From Chara braunii (lineage: Eukaryota; Streptophyta; Charophyceae; Charales; Characeae), in assembly GCA_003427395.1 (NCBI GenBank), contig BFEA01000569.1, positions 85,368 to 135,366 on the forward strand: a stretch of DNA of 49,999 nt, in the 5' to 3' direction. The notes beneath the pieces were generated by a model, which was given only the letters and a program-made list of their open reading frames with translations, searched no databases and was not told the origin of the DNA. Positions 29,946 to 40,239 of the stretch are shown piece by piece (position 1 is the first letter of the stretch; every line of letters starts with the position of its first letter). The translations under genes and the position numbers were made by a program.

Positions 29946-31784
29946 AGTGCAGAACAGGTGGCGGGGACTTGTGACGTCCCGAGGAAAAATGGTGGCGTGG
30001 CATGTGGTGCAAATAATTAAAGCAAGTTGCATCGTCAAGATTTGAGATCTTGACTGCAAAAAATATTTGCACCACTAGCACTAGTGGGAGCAAGTGGGAA
30101 GGCCAAAAGAAAAATAAAAAGCAAAGAAACAAGTGGCGGGAGGCATGAGAGCAATCCGAAAAATCTCGGATTGACCTCCCCCCAAAAAAAGGAGCCAAAA
30201 GAGACTCCATGTAAAAAATAAGCCTCCGGGAAAAAATCGGAGTATGGGGGTCCACCGTTTGGGAGAGAGGGATGCAAACGGAGGCTCTTGTAGGCATAAG
30301 AAGGCCACAAGTGCAGTCCGAGAAATAACGGACCGACCCTTAGGCATAGGAAGGGCCAAAACTAAGAGGAAGGACCTAGAAAAAGACCTTAACGGCCACT
30401 TGACACTTGACATCCAAGCAAAAGAAAGAAAAAGAAAAAAAAATGTGGGGGAATAAAAAAAAACGAGTGAGAGGAAGTGAGTGAGTTGGCCGTCAGTAGG
30501 GACTGCCACAAGTAGGGACTAGTAGGTCCCTACTGTCCAAGAAAGGAGGAAAAAGAAAAGAAAAGAAAAGAAAAATGAGAAAAGGGCCTTAACGGCTAGT
30601 TGACACTTGACATGCAAAAAGAAAAAGAAAANAAAAANAAAATGGGAGGTGAGAGAGGATGAGTGAGTTGGCCGTCAGTAGAGACTGCAGCAAGAAGGGA
30701 CTGGCAAGTCCCTACTGTCCACAAGAGGGAGGGAAAAGAAAAAAAAAAAAAAAAAAAAAAAAAAACAGAAAAGGAAAGAAAAGTCAAAAGGGCACTAACG
30801 GCAAAAACCGGCCACTTGGGGAGGTACATCCGTGACCAGATTCATTCTGGAATATGGCGGTTACAAAGGACCTTGATTTTTTTTATTTTTGCAGAGAAAA
30901 TAAAAAAAAATCAAGGCCCCTTGCAACCGAAAAATAACGGATTGCCTAGGGGAGGCCAAACACATGTTTTGGGTGCACTGGGAGCCAAAATGGAGACCAA
31001 ATGCACTTGGGAGTTGGCAGCTCTTTTTTTTTTCAGTTGGGGGCTAGTTGTGGGGCATTGGGACAAAGAAAATAGCCCCTATTGCAGTCCGAGTTGCAAC
31101 GAACAGCATGGGGAGGGACAAACACATGCTTTGAGTGCTCTAGGAGCCAAAATTGAGCCCGGAAGCACTTGGAAATTTAACGCTGCATTTTCTTTCAGCA
31201 TGGGGCATATTGTGAGGCTGTGGGACTAGAGAATTGGCTGAGGCTGCAGCCCGAGAAATAACAGACTGCATAGGGATGCCTAGGCCAAAAGAAAATGAGC
31301 CACGACACGTCCAAGGGACTAAACAACGGTACCGTAGGCATAAGGGAGTATAACGACAAATGGTGACGGCAAGGCGGGGGTCTCGCGGACGGGAAAATAA
31401 TCGGCACACTTGAGGCGCATGAGAATGATGAAATGGGACTGCCGGGGACATGGGGAGTCCCAAATAAAAATTGGGCATCGACCGGGATGACGCCGGGGAC
31501 CAAATGGACCCAAATAAAAATTATCGAAAATTGGGCTTTGTCGACGGCGCCACCGGCAGGACGGAAAAATGGAACTAGCATGGGGGAATGGCAGGGACTC
31601 GGAGGGCCCAAAGAAAACCACTAGCCAATGTAGGGAATGGACGTGCAAGGCAAATGACACTGCCAGATTGAAGATCTCGACAGTGAAAAATATTAGCACC
31701 ACTAGTGCAAGCGCTAGTGGGGCTCAAACAAGTGAAACGGGGGTGAAAAACAACGAAAAATGAATGATGGGAGGGTTGCCCAGC

Positions 31785-31804
31785 AGTCCGAGATATCTCG
31801 GACT
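31785..31804. other. Perfect 20-bp palindrome AGTCCGAGATATCTCGGACT
   Basis: This is the cleanest member of a recurring dyad in the central block. Decayed relatives are at 30153-30172, 30316-30333, 30924-30944, 31086-31104 and 31246-31270, and a related inverted form lies at 32767-32796. Each sits at the same place in its repeat module. Confidence 0.85.
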
Positions 31805-32216
31805 AGCTAGGCAGGGAAAAATAAGAAACCAAGGGGCTCTATGCAAAAAAAAGGCTGGTCATGAAAAATCGGAGCCAAGGGGGCTAAAAATCGGGCAAAC
31901 GGAGGCAAAATGGAGCCCCCTAGGAGCTTGGGGGTGGCATCATTGTAATACGGAGTATAACGGCCAACAGCTGGTCATGAATCTAGCCACAAATGAGGAT
32001 CCTAGGCCTAGAAAAAGAATGCACAGCCATTTGACACTTGTCACTGCAGAAATAAAAAAAAAAAAAAAAGGGGAAGAAAATGAAGGGAGAATGAGACAAA
32101 ACGGAAGAAATAGGTGGAGGAAAATATGCTGGTCCATTGGGATCGCTGCAGTAGGGACTCGCAGGTCCCAATGATGACCTCACCCCTCCTAGATCCAAGG
32201 AGGGCATCCCGGATTG

Positions 32217-32246
32217 CAGAGATATGGCCCTTGGGGCTATATCTCA
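32217..32246 (+). other. Hairpin GAGATATGGCC/GGCTATATCTC
   Basis: An 11-bp stem with one mismatch closes a short CTTGG-type loop at the end of the central block. It could be a structured element of the old retroelement transcript or a decayed palindrome like its neighbours. Confidence 0.6.
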
Positions 32247-32261
32247 ACAATATCTAAGTTA

Positions 32262-32940
32262 AAAAAGACAAAAATGAGAGAAAATGCAAAAAGGGAATGA
32301 CCGGTCTTCTTTTCAACCATGGATCTGAGATCAGATCTCATGGTGGAGAAGAAACAACCGTTTTTTGTGGGCCAGCTCAAAACGGCTAGCTCCGGAATGA
32401 GGTGGCAGCCCAAAATGGAAAGAAATCAAAAGAGGGAAAAAGACAGAACAACGCATTTGGCCCAAAAAGAGAGCCAGATGCATCAAAAATTGAAAGATTA
32501 AACTTAGGGGCTCAAATTTGAAGCAAAGACCACCATGGGGTAGCTTGTAATAATGGTGGCGTTGGATCTCAGCCTGATCCAAGGCTGAAAATGTGCCACC
32601 ACATGCAAAAATGCTCTGGCCTACCCAAGGGAGGCCGAAACTTGAAAAAATCGAGAAAAAGACCCATTTGGCCTTTTTCTCTAGAGTAGGCTACCCCTTG
32701 GACCTTGGACTCAAGGGGGCAACATTTTTCAAGTGGTGCGAGGCTGGAAAAAGGCCCAAGGGGCAGGCCGAGTTGGTATCAACCACTCGGACTGCATGAA
32801 CTTGACCAAAAAGAGGCCCAGGTACCCCCGGAGAGGCCTAGTGGTGAAACTTGGCTATGGGGGTAGCTCGGTTCACTATGGGGCACATGGAGAGGCCCAT
32901 GGGCTGGCCGGACTGCTGTTCCCAACCTACATAAGCTGGG
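32262..32940. other. Gene-free end of the central block
   Basis: Plus-strand frames contain no motif. GGCCGAGTTGGTATCAACCACTCGG at about 32765 is another imperfect dyad. The remainder is mixed sequence with repeated AAAAGG and GGCCCA words. Confidence 0.4.
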
Positions 32941-33349
32941 AATTCAGTCCGCCACACTCCCATTTGCATGAGGAGTGCCCATGCTTGCCCAATTGTGCCC
33001 ATGAGAGCACTACACTCACTTGGAGAGAGTGGAGGGGAACCCCTGCCAGTTTGAGAGTCTAGAGGAGACTAGGAGTTAGGGAGGACAACTCTAGAGGCTG
33101 GTGGTAATGTGGGAAGTGATCCGCCATAACTCCCAGCCTAGTGTGAAAGAAGGCAAGGCTAAAATGAGTCTCATTAGCCCTCCTAGAGGGAGGACTCCAT
33201 AGCCATAGTGATAGGAGTTTGTGGCAACTTGGGAGGAGGAGAGAAAGGAAGGAGAAGGGTTTGAAGGGGAAGGAAGTCATAGCCAAGTTGGAAAGGAGCT
33301 TCATCAAGAGTTGAGACATCAGCCCCAAGACTGAGGAAGGATGAGTGGG

Positions 33350-33437
33350 GAAATGCTTCTTCTCCTTCTTCTTCTTGTTCTTCATCTTCTTCATCTTCTT
33401 CTTCTTATTCTTCTTCCCTTTCTTCTTCTTATTCTTC

Positions 33438-33469
<32 letters not shown>

Positions 33470-33560
33470 CTTCTTCTTCTTCTTCTTCTTGTCCTCCTCC
33501 TCCTTTTTCTTCTTCTTCGTCTTCTTCTCCTTCCTCTTTTTCTTCCTCTCCTCCTCTTCT
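33350..33560 (+). repeat. (CTT)n-rich tract, right arm
   Basis: Pure (CTT)n at about 33440-33490 is flanked by imperfect CTT, CTCC and TTATTC words. Poly-Leu, poly-Phe and poly-Glu frames over it are artefacts. Confidence 0.9.
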
Positions 33561-33664
33561 TCTTTTTCTTCCCCCCCCCTCCTTCCTCCTCTCTGTCCAT
33601 TCTCCATGGATGTCTTCCAAGGATTATGATATCTAGTAGAGGACTCTTTGGCTACTAAATGGCT

Positions 33665-35480
33665 CTCCATTGTCCAATTTTTCACTCCTATGTAAATCGC
33701 AACTTTCCCATTTGTGTGTGTGAGCTCAAATGTGTTGTTCTCTTTCCTTCTTTCCATGTTTCACCTGATTTTTCACTTGGGAGTAAATCGCTACTTCATC
33801 ATTGATGTAATCTAGTGTTTTGGTAGTGTAGAGCGCTTGCATTGTCTATTTTTCCACTCCTATGTAAATCGCAATTTTTCCCCTTGTGTGTGTAAGCTCA
33901 AATGTGTTGTTTTCTCTCCTTCTCTCCATGTTTCACTTGATTCTTCACTTGGGAGTAAATTGCTACTTCATTCTTGGTGTAATCTAGTGTTTTGGTAGTG
34001 TAAAGTGTTTCCATTGTCCATTTTTCCCCTCCTATGTAAATCGCAACTTTCCCCCTTGTGTGTGTGAGCTCAAATGTGTTGTTCTCTCTCCTTCTCTCCG
34101 TGTTTTACTTGATTCTTCACTTGGGAGTAAATCGCTACTTCATTCTTGGTGTAATCTAGTGTTTTGGTGGTGTGGAGTGCTTGCATTGTCAATTTTTCCA
34201 CTCCTATGTAAATCGTAATTTTTCCCCTTGTGTGTGTGAGCTCAAATGTTTTGTTCTCTCTCCTTCTCTCCATGTTTCACTTGATTCTTCACTTGGGAGT
34301 AAATCGCTACTTTANNNNNNNNNNNNNNNNNNNNNNNNNNNNNNNNNNNNNNNNNNNNNNNNNNNNNNNNNNNNNNNNNNNNNNNNNNNNNNNNNNNNNN
34401 NNNNNNNNNNNNNNNNNNNNNNNNNNNNNNNNNNNNNNNNNNNNNNNNNNNNNNNNNNNNNNNNNNNNNNNNNNNNNNNNNNNNNNNNNNNNNNNNNNNN
34501 NNNNNNNNNNNNNNNNNNNNNNNNNNNNNNNNNNNNNNNNNNNNNNNNNNNNNNNNNNNNNNNNNNNNNNNNNNNNNNNNNNNNNNNNNNNNNNNNNNNN
34601 NNNNNNNNNNNNNNNNNNNNNNNNNNNNNNNNNNNNNNNNNNNNNNNNNNNNNNNNNNNNNNNNNNNNNNNNNNNNNNNNNNNNNNNNNNNNNNNNNNNN
34701 NNNNNNNNNNNNNNNNNNNNNNNNNNNNNNNNNNNNNNNNNNNNNNNNNNNNNNNNNNNNNNNNNNNNNNNNNNNNNNNNNNNNNNNNNNNNNNNNNNNN
34801 NNNNNNNNNNNNNNNNNNNNNNNNNNTCTCCATGTTTCACTTGATTCTTCACTTGGGAGTAAATCGCTACTTTATTTTTGGTGTAATCTAGTGTTTTGGT
34901 AGTGTAGAGTGCTTGCATTGTCCATTTTTTCACTCCTATGTAAATCGCAACTTTCCCCCTTGTGTGTGTGAGCTCAAATGTGTTGTTATCTCTCCTTCTC
35001 TCCATGTTTCGCTTTATTCTTCACTTGGGGGTAAATCACTACTTCAATCTTGGTGTATTCTAATGTTTTGGTAGTGTAGAGTGCTTGCATTGTCCATTTT
35101 TCTACTCCTATGTAAATCGCAACTTTTCCCCTTATGTGTGTGAGCTCAAATGTGTTGTTCTCTCTCCTTCTCTCCATGCTTCGCTTGATTCTTCACTTGG
35201 GGGTAAATCGCTACTTCAATCTTGGTGTATTCTAGTGTTTTGGTAGTGTAGAGTGCTCGCATTGTCTATTTTTCCACTCCTATGTAAATCACAACTTTCC
35301 CCCTTGTGTGTGTGAGCTTAAATGTGTGGTTCCCTCTCTTTCTCTCCATGTTTCAGTTGATTCTTCATTTGAGAGTAAATCGCGACTTTGATGTTGGTGT
35401 ATTCTAGTGTTTTGGTAGTATAGAGTGTTTGCATTTTCCGTTTTTCTACTACTATGTGAATCACTGCTTTTTCCCCTTGC
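33665..35480 (-). repeat. 172-bp satellite, right arm
   Basis: TGTAAATCGC landmarks at 33691, 33863, 34035 and 34207, and after the gap at 34939, 35111, 35283 and 35455, are exactly 172 bp apart. Unit words on plus: CACTCCTATGTAAATCGCAA, TGTGTGTGAGCTCAAATGTG and CACTTGGGAGTAAATCGCTA. Homogeneity is high, so amplification is more recent than in the left arm. Confidence 0.95.
34315..34826. other. Assembly gap of 512 N inside the satellite
   Basis: Both flanks carry the same TCTCCATGTTTCACTTGATT phase of the unit. The landmark spacing across the gap (732 bp) is 4.26 units and not a whole number, so the gap length is an estimate and the true copy number is unknown. Confidence 0.95.
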
Positions 35481-35499
35481 GCTCTAGACGGAATACCGC

Positions 35500-36230
35500 A
35501 TGATTTCGCCCCCCGTGTTCTATTCGAACGCGGTAATTGGGGAAGTGGGTAGAGTGCTGATTTTTCTCAGCAAATTGAACTCCTGCTGTCAATCCTGCTG
35601 ATAGACTGCTGTAGGACTGCGTTAGCTGCTAGAGTCTGGCCACCGGACTGCCATTGAGGCAAACAAAGATGGTTGGCCACTCATCGGTGCGAGACCATCC
35701 GGAGATGGCAAACGGGCCAAGGGGGCCCGGGGGCACGATTGCGGCAATACTGTCAAATCGCGGGTATGAGGGCCAAGACTTCTCAAACCTTATATCCCAG
35801 GCATAAACAGATGACATGCATACCCAGCAGGCCATCAGAGTCCATTTTCTGAAAAAATCAGAAAATGGACTTCCGCAAACTGTTCACCTTGAGACCGGAC
35901 GGCGCCTGAAACAGGTAACTTGACCCAAACGGCGCCAGAATGAAACCAAAATTTGCAGATGCCTTCCCTGTGATACAGTGAGAGGGCCCACCAAGTTTCG
36001 GAGGATTCTGAGGTCGTTTGGAGCAGGAAACGCAGACCTGAGTATCCCGATTTTTCACCCTCGACAAAACAAAAACAGCAAAAATTGTAAGTTACCGTAA
36101 CCGACAAATCTGCAAATTCTGCGATTTCTCAGTCAGATGTGTCCGCTAGAAATCTGTGTTTTTCTGCATATTAGCTGTAGGCTGTGTGCTGTGGAATTGC
36201 ACCTTGCACCTTCTTCCTCCACCTTCACCT
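35500..36230 (-). repeat. Single-copy linker of the right arm
   Basis: Minus-strand words CAGGCGCCGTCCGG, CAAGGTGAACAGTTTG, GAAAATGGACTC and CTGGGATATAAGGTTTGAGAAG match the left arm at 25427-25555. ACCGCGTTCGAATAGAACAC matches about 25798-25823. Open frames here are conserved in parts (Gly-Glu-Gln-Phe-x-Glu-Val-His-Phe), but stops and shifts differ between the arms, so I call no gene. Confidence 0.6.
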
Positions 36231-36301
36231 ACGCCCATCACAAACGGTTATCAGGTAGCTGAAAATTCATGAATGAAAATTCTGAAGTGAGAGTTTTTGG
36301 C

Positions 36302-36690
36302 AGTCTGAAAATCCTGAATGATCTTGAAGTGGTGAAAGGTCCGAAGACCCTGAAAACCACCTGTTTAGGCAGGCTGCATCCTGAAGTGGTAAAGGGTGTC
36401 TTGAAGTGGTCAAGTGAGAGTTTTGGGTAGTCTGAAAATCTTGAATGGTTCTGAAGTGGTGAAAGGTCCGAAGACCATAAAAACCACCCTTCACAACGGG
36501 AGCATGCAGCCTGCCTAAACAGGTGGTTTTCAAGGTCTTCGAGCTTTCACCACTTTAGGACCATTCAGGATTTTCAGACCTGAATGGTCCTGAAGTGGTG
36601 AAATCTCAAAGACCTTGAAAACCACCTGTTTAGGCAGACTGCATTCTGAAGTGGTGAAGGGTGTCTTGAAGTGGTGATGAAAAATACGAC
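36302..36690. repeat. Inverted and direct copies of a 78-bp unit
   Basis: The unit AGTCTGAAAATCCTGAATG...GAAAACCACCTGTTTAGGCAGGCTGCAT (36302-36380) has an inverted copy at 36503-36579 and direct copies at about 36429-36487 (partial) and 36580-36650. The inverted pair could form a hairpin of about 78 bp with a 122-nt loop. It adjoins the 53-bp array. Confidence 0.75.
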
Positions 36691-36727
36691 TGTTGTTAAC
36701 CTTCTCTCACGCCCATCCACCATAGCC

Positions 36728-38190
36728 AACCACCTTGCACCTTCTTCCTCCACCTTCACCCACACCCCTCCACCATAGCCAACCGCCTTGCACCTTCTTC
36801 CTCCACCTTCACCTACACTCATCCACCATAACCAACCTCCTTGCACCTTCTTCCTCCACCTTCACCTACACCCATCCACCATAGACAACCACCTTGCACC
36901 TTCTTCCTCCACCTTCACCTACACCCATGCACCATAGCCAACCACCTTGCACCTTTTTCCTCCACCTTCACCTATGCCCATCCACCATAGCCAACCACCT
37001 TGCACCTTCTTCCTCCACCATCACCTACACCCATCCACCATAGCCAACCACCTTGCACCTTCCTCCTCCACCTTCACCTACACCCATCCACCATAGCCAA
37101 CCACCTTGCACCTTCTTCCTCCACCTTTACCTACGCCCATCCGCCATAGCCAACCACCTTGCACCTTCTTCCTCCACCTTCACCTACGCCTATCCACCAT
37201 AGCCAACCACCTTGCACCTTCTTCCTCCACCTTCACCTACACCCATCCGCCATAGCTAGCCACCTTGCACCTTCCTCCTCCACCTTNCTTCCTCCACCTT
37301 CACCTACACCCATCCGCCATAGCTAGCCACCTTGCACCTTCCTCCTCCACCTTCACCTACACCCATCCACCATAGCCAACCACCTTGCACCTTCTTCCTC
37401 CACCTTTACCTACGCCCATCCACCATAGCCAACCACCTTGCACCTTCTTCCTCCACCATCACCTACACCCGTCCACCATAGCCAACCACCTTGCACCTTC
37501 GTCCTCCACCTTCACCTACACCCATCCACCATAGCCAACCACCTTGCACCTTCTTCCGCCACCATCACATACTCCCATCCACCATAGCCAACCCGCCTTG
37601 TACCTTCCTCCTCCACCTTTACCTACACCCATCCGCCATAGCCAACTACCTTGTACCTTCTTCCTCCACCATCTCCTACACCCCTCCACCATAGCCAACC
37701 ATCTTGCACCTTCTTCCTCCACCTTCACCTACGCCCACCCACCATAGCCAACCACCTTGCACCTTCTTCCCCCACCATCACCTATACCCATCCACCATAG
37801 CCAAACCACCTTGCACCTTCCTCCTCCACCTTCACCTACCCCCATCCGTCATAGCCAACCACCGTGCTCCTTCTTCCTCCACCTTCACCTACACCCATCC
37901 ACCATAGTCAACTACCTTGCACCTTCTTCCTCCACCAACTCCTACACCCCTCCTCCATAGACAACCATCTTGCACCTTCCTCCTCCACCTTCACCTACAC
38001 CCATCCGCGATAGCCAACCACCTTGCACCTTCTTCCTCCACCTTCACCTACACCCATCCGCCATAGCCACCTTCTTCCTCCACCATCTCCTACACCTATC
38101 CACCATAGCCAACCACCTTGCACCTTCTTCTTCCACCTCCACCTGCGCCCATCCACCATAGCCAACCATCTTGCACCCTCCTTCTCCACC
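36728..38190 (-). repeat. 53-bp minisatellite, right arm (about 27 units)
   Basis: Plus-strand words CACCTTGCACCTTCTTCCTC and CACCTTCACCTACACCCATC, then CACCATAGCCAAC, recur every 53 bp (36731, 36784, 36837 and onward). A lone unit sits at about 36200. The N at 37287 is flanked by identical sequence of about 65 bp, which marks an unmerged contig overlap. Confidence 0.95.
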
Positions 38191-38307
38191 ATCTCCATCC
38201 ACCACCCAAAATTTGTGGGCAAAGGAGGGCTCCAAGGGGCACGAGGGAACTTAGGTAGGCCGGTAGGATGGGAAAGGGGGTAAGGTTGATTAGGATAGGA
38301 AACTTTG

Positions 38308-38311
<4 letters not shown>

Positions 38312-38366
<55 letters not shown>

Positions 38367-38376
38367 TGATTCTCTC

Positions 38377-38443
<67 letters not shown>
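38312..38443 (+). repeat. (CT)n microsatellite, right arm
   Basis: Two long CT runs are separated by CCTTGATTCTCTCTCA. It is the counterpart of the (GA)n tract at 23551-23632. Confidence 0.95.
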
Positions 38444-38446
<3 letters not shown>

Positions 38447-39194
38447 TTCCTTTTAGACCCCTGACCTTCACCCCTTTCTCCCCTCTCCCTCACTCTTCTT
38501 GGCACATGATTACCTTTCCCCTCACTTGTTACATTGCCAGGGAATGAACGGTAAACGAACTCGGTCCTCACTTGGTGGAGAGAGAGGGCAAGGGGAAGGT
38601 TGTCGGTCCCTTGTGCCACCAAGAAGGAAAGGAGCGTGATCTTTGCGAAACTTGGAAAATGAGGGATCTTTCGAAAGAATTGAAAGAGTAAAGGCTTGAG
38701 AGCAGGTCAGTTTGACTAAACCATTCTTCCCGACTGCATGACTAAGGAGAAGGCATGACTTGCTTGAAGGGAGGGAAAGAGAACCAAAAGGGTCATCGGA
38801 AGAGAAAGGAATTTAGGCTTGCGGAAGAGGCGATGTGTTGACCCCCAAAGGGGATTGTACTTGGTCTTTGCTTATGTGGTCTTGCGCAGGTGAGTAGCTT
38901 AGAATGGATTGAGCGGGACTGGACCTGCGGAATGAGGGCAAGAATGAGAAACCCCATAAGGGAAGGACATGGGCCTAGCGTAAACTATGAAAGTGGGTGG
39001 GGCTTGATGATTGAATGCCTGGATGAAAGACCGACGACGAAGTGCAACTTTGCATGATGAATGAATGACATGACTTTTTGGTGTGCAATACGAAAGCCTG
39101 AAAAAACTAAGGGCGGCAATGGATATGCGAGTAGGATGATTGTCAAGCAAAAAAAATATAGGGGCTAGGGGCATGGATGGTGCGGCCGCACCCC

Positions 39195-39565
39195 GATGAC
39201 GCTATAGAGATTGTCATGCTTAGTGAAAAGGTATGTGGGCCAATGGATGACGCTTGGAACACACGAAAGAATACGAATTCTCAACGAATTCCCTGGAGTG
39301 CTTGTGTAGTGGAAAAAACAATTGCCTGACCACACTTAAGTGAATCGAGAAAACACCACGAGTGACCAAAGAGCTACCATCTAATGCGAGAGCGGAGCTA
39401 CATCCCCCAATGTAAAGCCCTCTCGCAAATGGTCCATCCCCATCCATCTCATAGCACTAGGTGGGGGTGCCCCTAGGACGAACGACCCGCGCCCTGAGCG
39501 TGAGCGTGGCCGGGTCGAGCCAAATGGGACCCGCAGCAGGGTCGACTCAGGCTCGAAAGTTCTAC
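39195..39565 (-). repeat. Dispersed repeat X, right copy
   Basis: The minus strand matches 17030-17440 in order: CTTTCGAGCCTGAGTCGACC, CCCCCACCTAGTGCTATGAG, GATGTAGCTCCG, CCAGGGAATTCGTTGAGAAT and CAAGCGTCATCC. It lies between the right arm and repeat Y, upstream of the primer-binding site, where an LTR would be expected. Confidence 0.65.
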
Positions 39566-39582
39566 AAGATACGGCTGCTACA

Positions 39583-39720
39583 ACGTGAGTGGGTAGCTCA
39601 ACAGGGATACGCCCACCTTAGGGATGGTGACAACTCCCGCAGGTGGAGGTGAGTTGTACCTTGTGGGATCTCTGTCCTGTCGCAGGGAGCCGCGAGAGGT
39701 ATAACTGACGGTCGGAGTTG
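39583..39720 (+). repeat. Dispersed repeat Y, right copy, tRNA-like
   Basis: GTGAGTGGGTAGCTCAACAGGGATACGCCC has an A box (TAGCTCAACAGG, 39594-39605). CTGTCCTGTCGCAGGGAGCCGCGAGAGGTATAACTGACGG follows. It matches the minus strand of 17441-17700. The GAGGTCCGACACTG word at about 39763 is a possible decayed B box. Confidence 0.5.
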
Positions 39721-39821
39721 GTCTTAGCTGAAACACTTCTAAACTTCTGCGTGATGCGACCGTGAGGTCCGACACTGAAAATTACCTTACATCTGGGTGT
39801 GGGACCGCCACGCCCAATATG

Positions 39822-39839
39822 TGGCGTCGTTGTCGGGGA
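39822..39839 (+). other. Retrotransposon primer-binding site (tRNA-Asp type)
   Basis: TGGCGTCGTTGTCGGGGA differs at two C-to-T positions from TGGCGCCGTTGCCGGGGA, the complement of the 3' end of plant tRNA-Asp including CCA. Many plant Ty3/gypsy elements of the Tat/Athila group carry this site immediately after the 5' LTR. A plus-strand LTR should therefore end just upstream (about 39815), making repeats X and Y and perhaps the right arm part of it. Both changes are the kind caused by cytosine methylation decay. No gag or pol was recognised downstream. Confidence 0.6.
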
Positions 39840-40215
39840 CTATCGGTTGCCTGCCGAGGTCCTATGCGAACGGACATGGGCTTGGTAAATTGAAGTTCTC
39901 GCTAGACGACAACCTTAATTTAATTGTCAGCATGATTATCGTTAATAAGGGTGCCCACCGGCAACGGGTTAACAAGTTGTCAGGGATCTCGCTTTCCAGT
40001 CGAGGTCCTCAGTGAACGAACTCGGGTATGGTAAGACGATGATCGAGGCAAAACGACAACCTTTAATCAAATTTATATAGTCTGTGATATGCGGATTGAA
40101 ATTTTGTCCAATATATGTGATGCGCCTGAAAGGATGTGCAGTTATATCAATGGTGCCTACAAGGGTTATGTTGTTAGGGACTTCGACTACCTACAAACGT
40201 CCTTAGAAAAACAAA
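39830..40215 (+). repeat. Direct repeats after the primer-binding site
   Basis: TTGTCGGGGACTATCGGTTG...CGAGGTCCT (39830) recurs as TTGTCAGGGATCTCG...CGAGGTCCT at 39977 (147 bp later). It recurs more decayed as TTGTTAGGGACTTCGACTACCTACAAACGTCC at 40171. ACGACAACCTT(T)AAT follows the first two. The repeat includes the 3' part of the primer-binding site, so it arose after or within the element leader. Confidence 0.6.
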
Positions 40216-40239
40216 TTGAGGTATATGATAGTTAGAAGT

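Larger units (their letters stand above)
30020..32260 (+). repeat. Central block of diverged direct repeats with recurrent dyads
   Basis: A long unit starting AGATTTGAGATCTTGACTGCAAAAAATATTTGCACCACTAG at 30031 recurs at 31669 (AGATTGAAGATCTCGACAGTGAAAAATATTAGCACCACTAG). Both are followed by a GTCCGAG-type dyad, GGAGCC and AAAAATCGGAG. Shorter modules, TTAACGGC..(G/C)TTGACACTTGACAT and GGGACT.(G/A)CAGGTCCC(T/A)A, recur at 30391, 30589, 30490, 30672, 32023 and 32150. This fills the space between the arms of the inverted repeat. N bases at 30632 and 30638 lie in an A-rich part. No gene is visible. Confidence 0.65.
32945..39190 (-). repeat. Right arm of the large inverted repeat
   Basis: Read on the minus strand from 39.19 kb down, this repeats the left-arm order: GAGTAGCTTAG complement, the GGGGTCAACACAT segment, the CACAAGGGAC.GACAACC and CTGGCAATGTAACAAGTGAG segment, (GA)n, the 53-bp array, the linker (36.1-35.5 kb, with CTGGGATATAAGG and AAGGTGAACAG), the 172-bp array, (GAA)n, and the closing GCAAATGGGAGTGTGGCGG at 32.95 kb. 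It lacks the 91-bp array and MITE and contains the 512-bp gap. Its outer end leads into repeats X and Y and a primer-binding site. Confidence 0.8.

Noticed and set aside
36728-38190. Regular 53-bp array considered as a CRISPR array
   Set aside because: There is no repeat/spacer division: the whole 53 bp is repeated, the DNA is eukaryotic and no cas gene is present.
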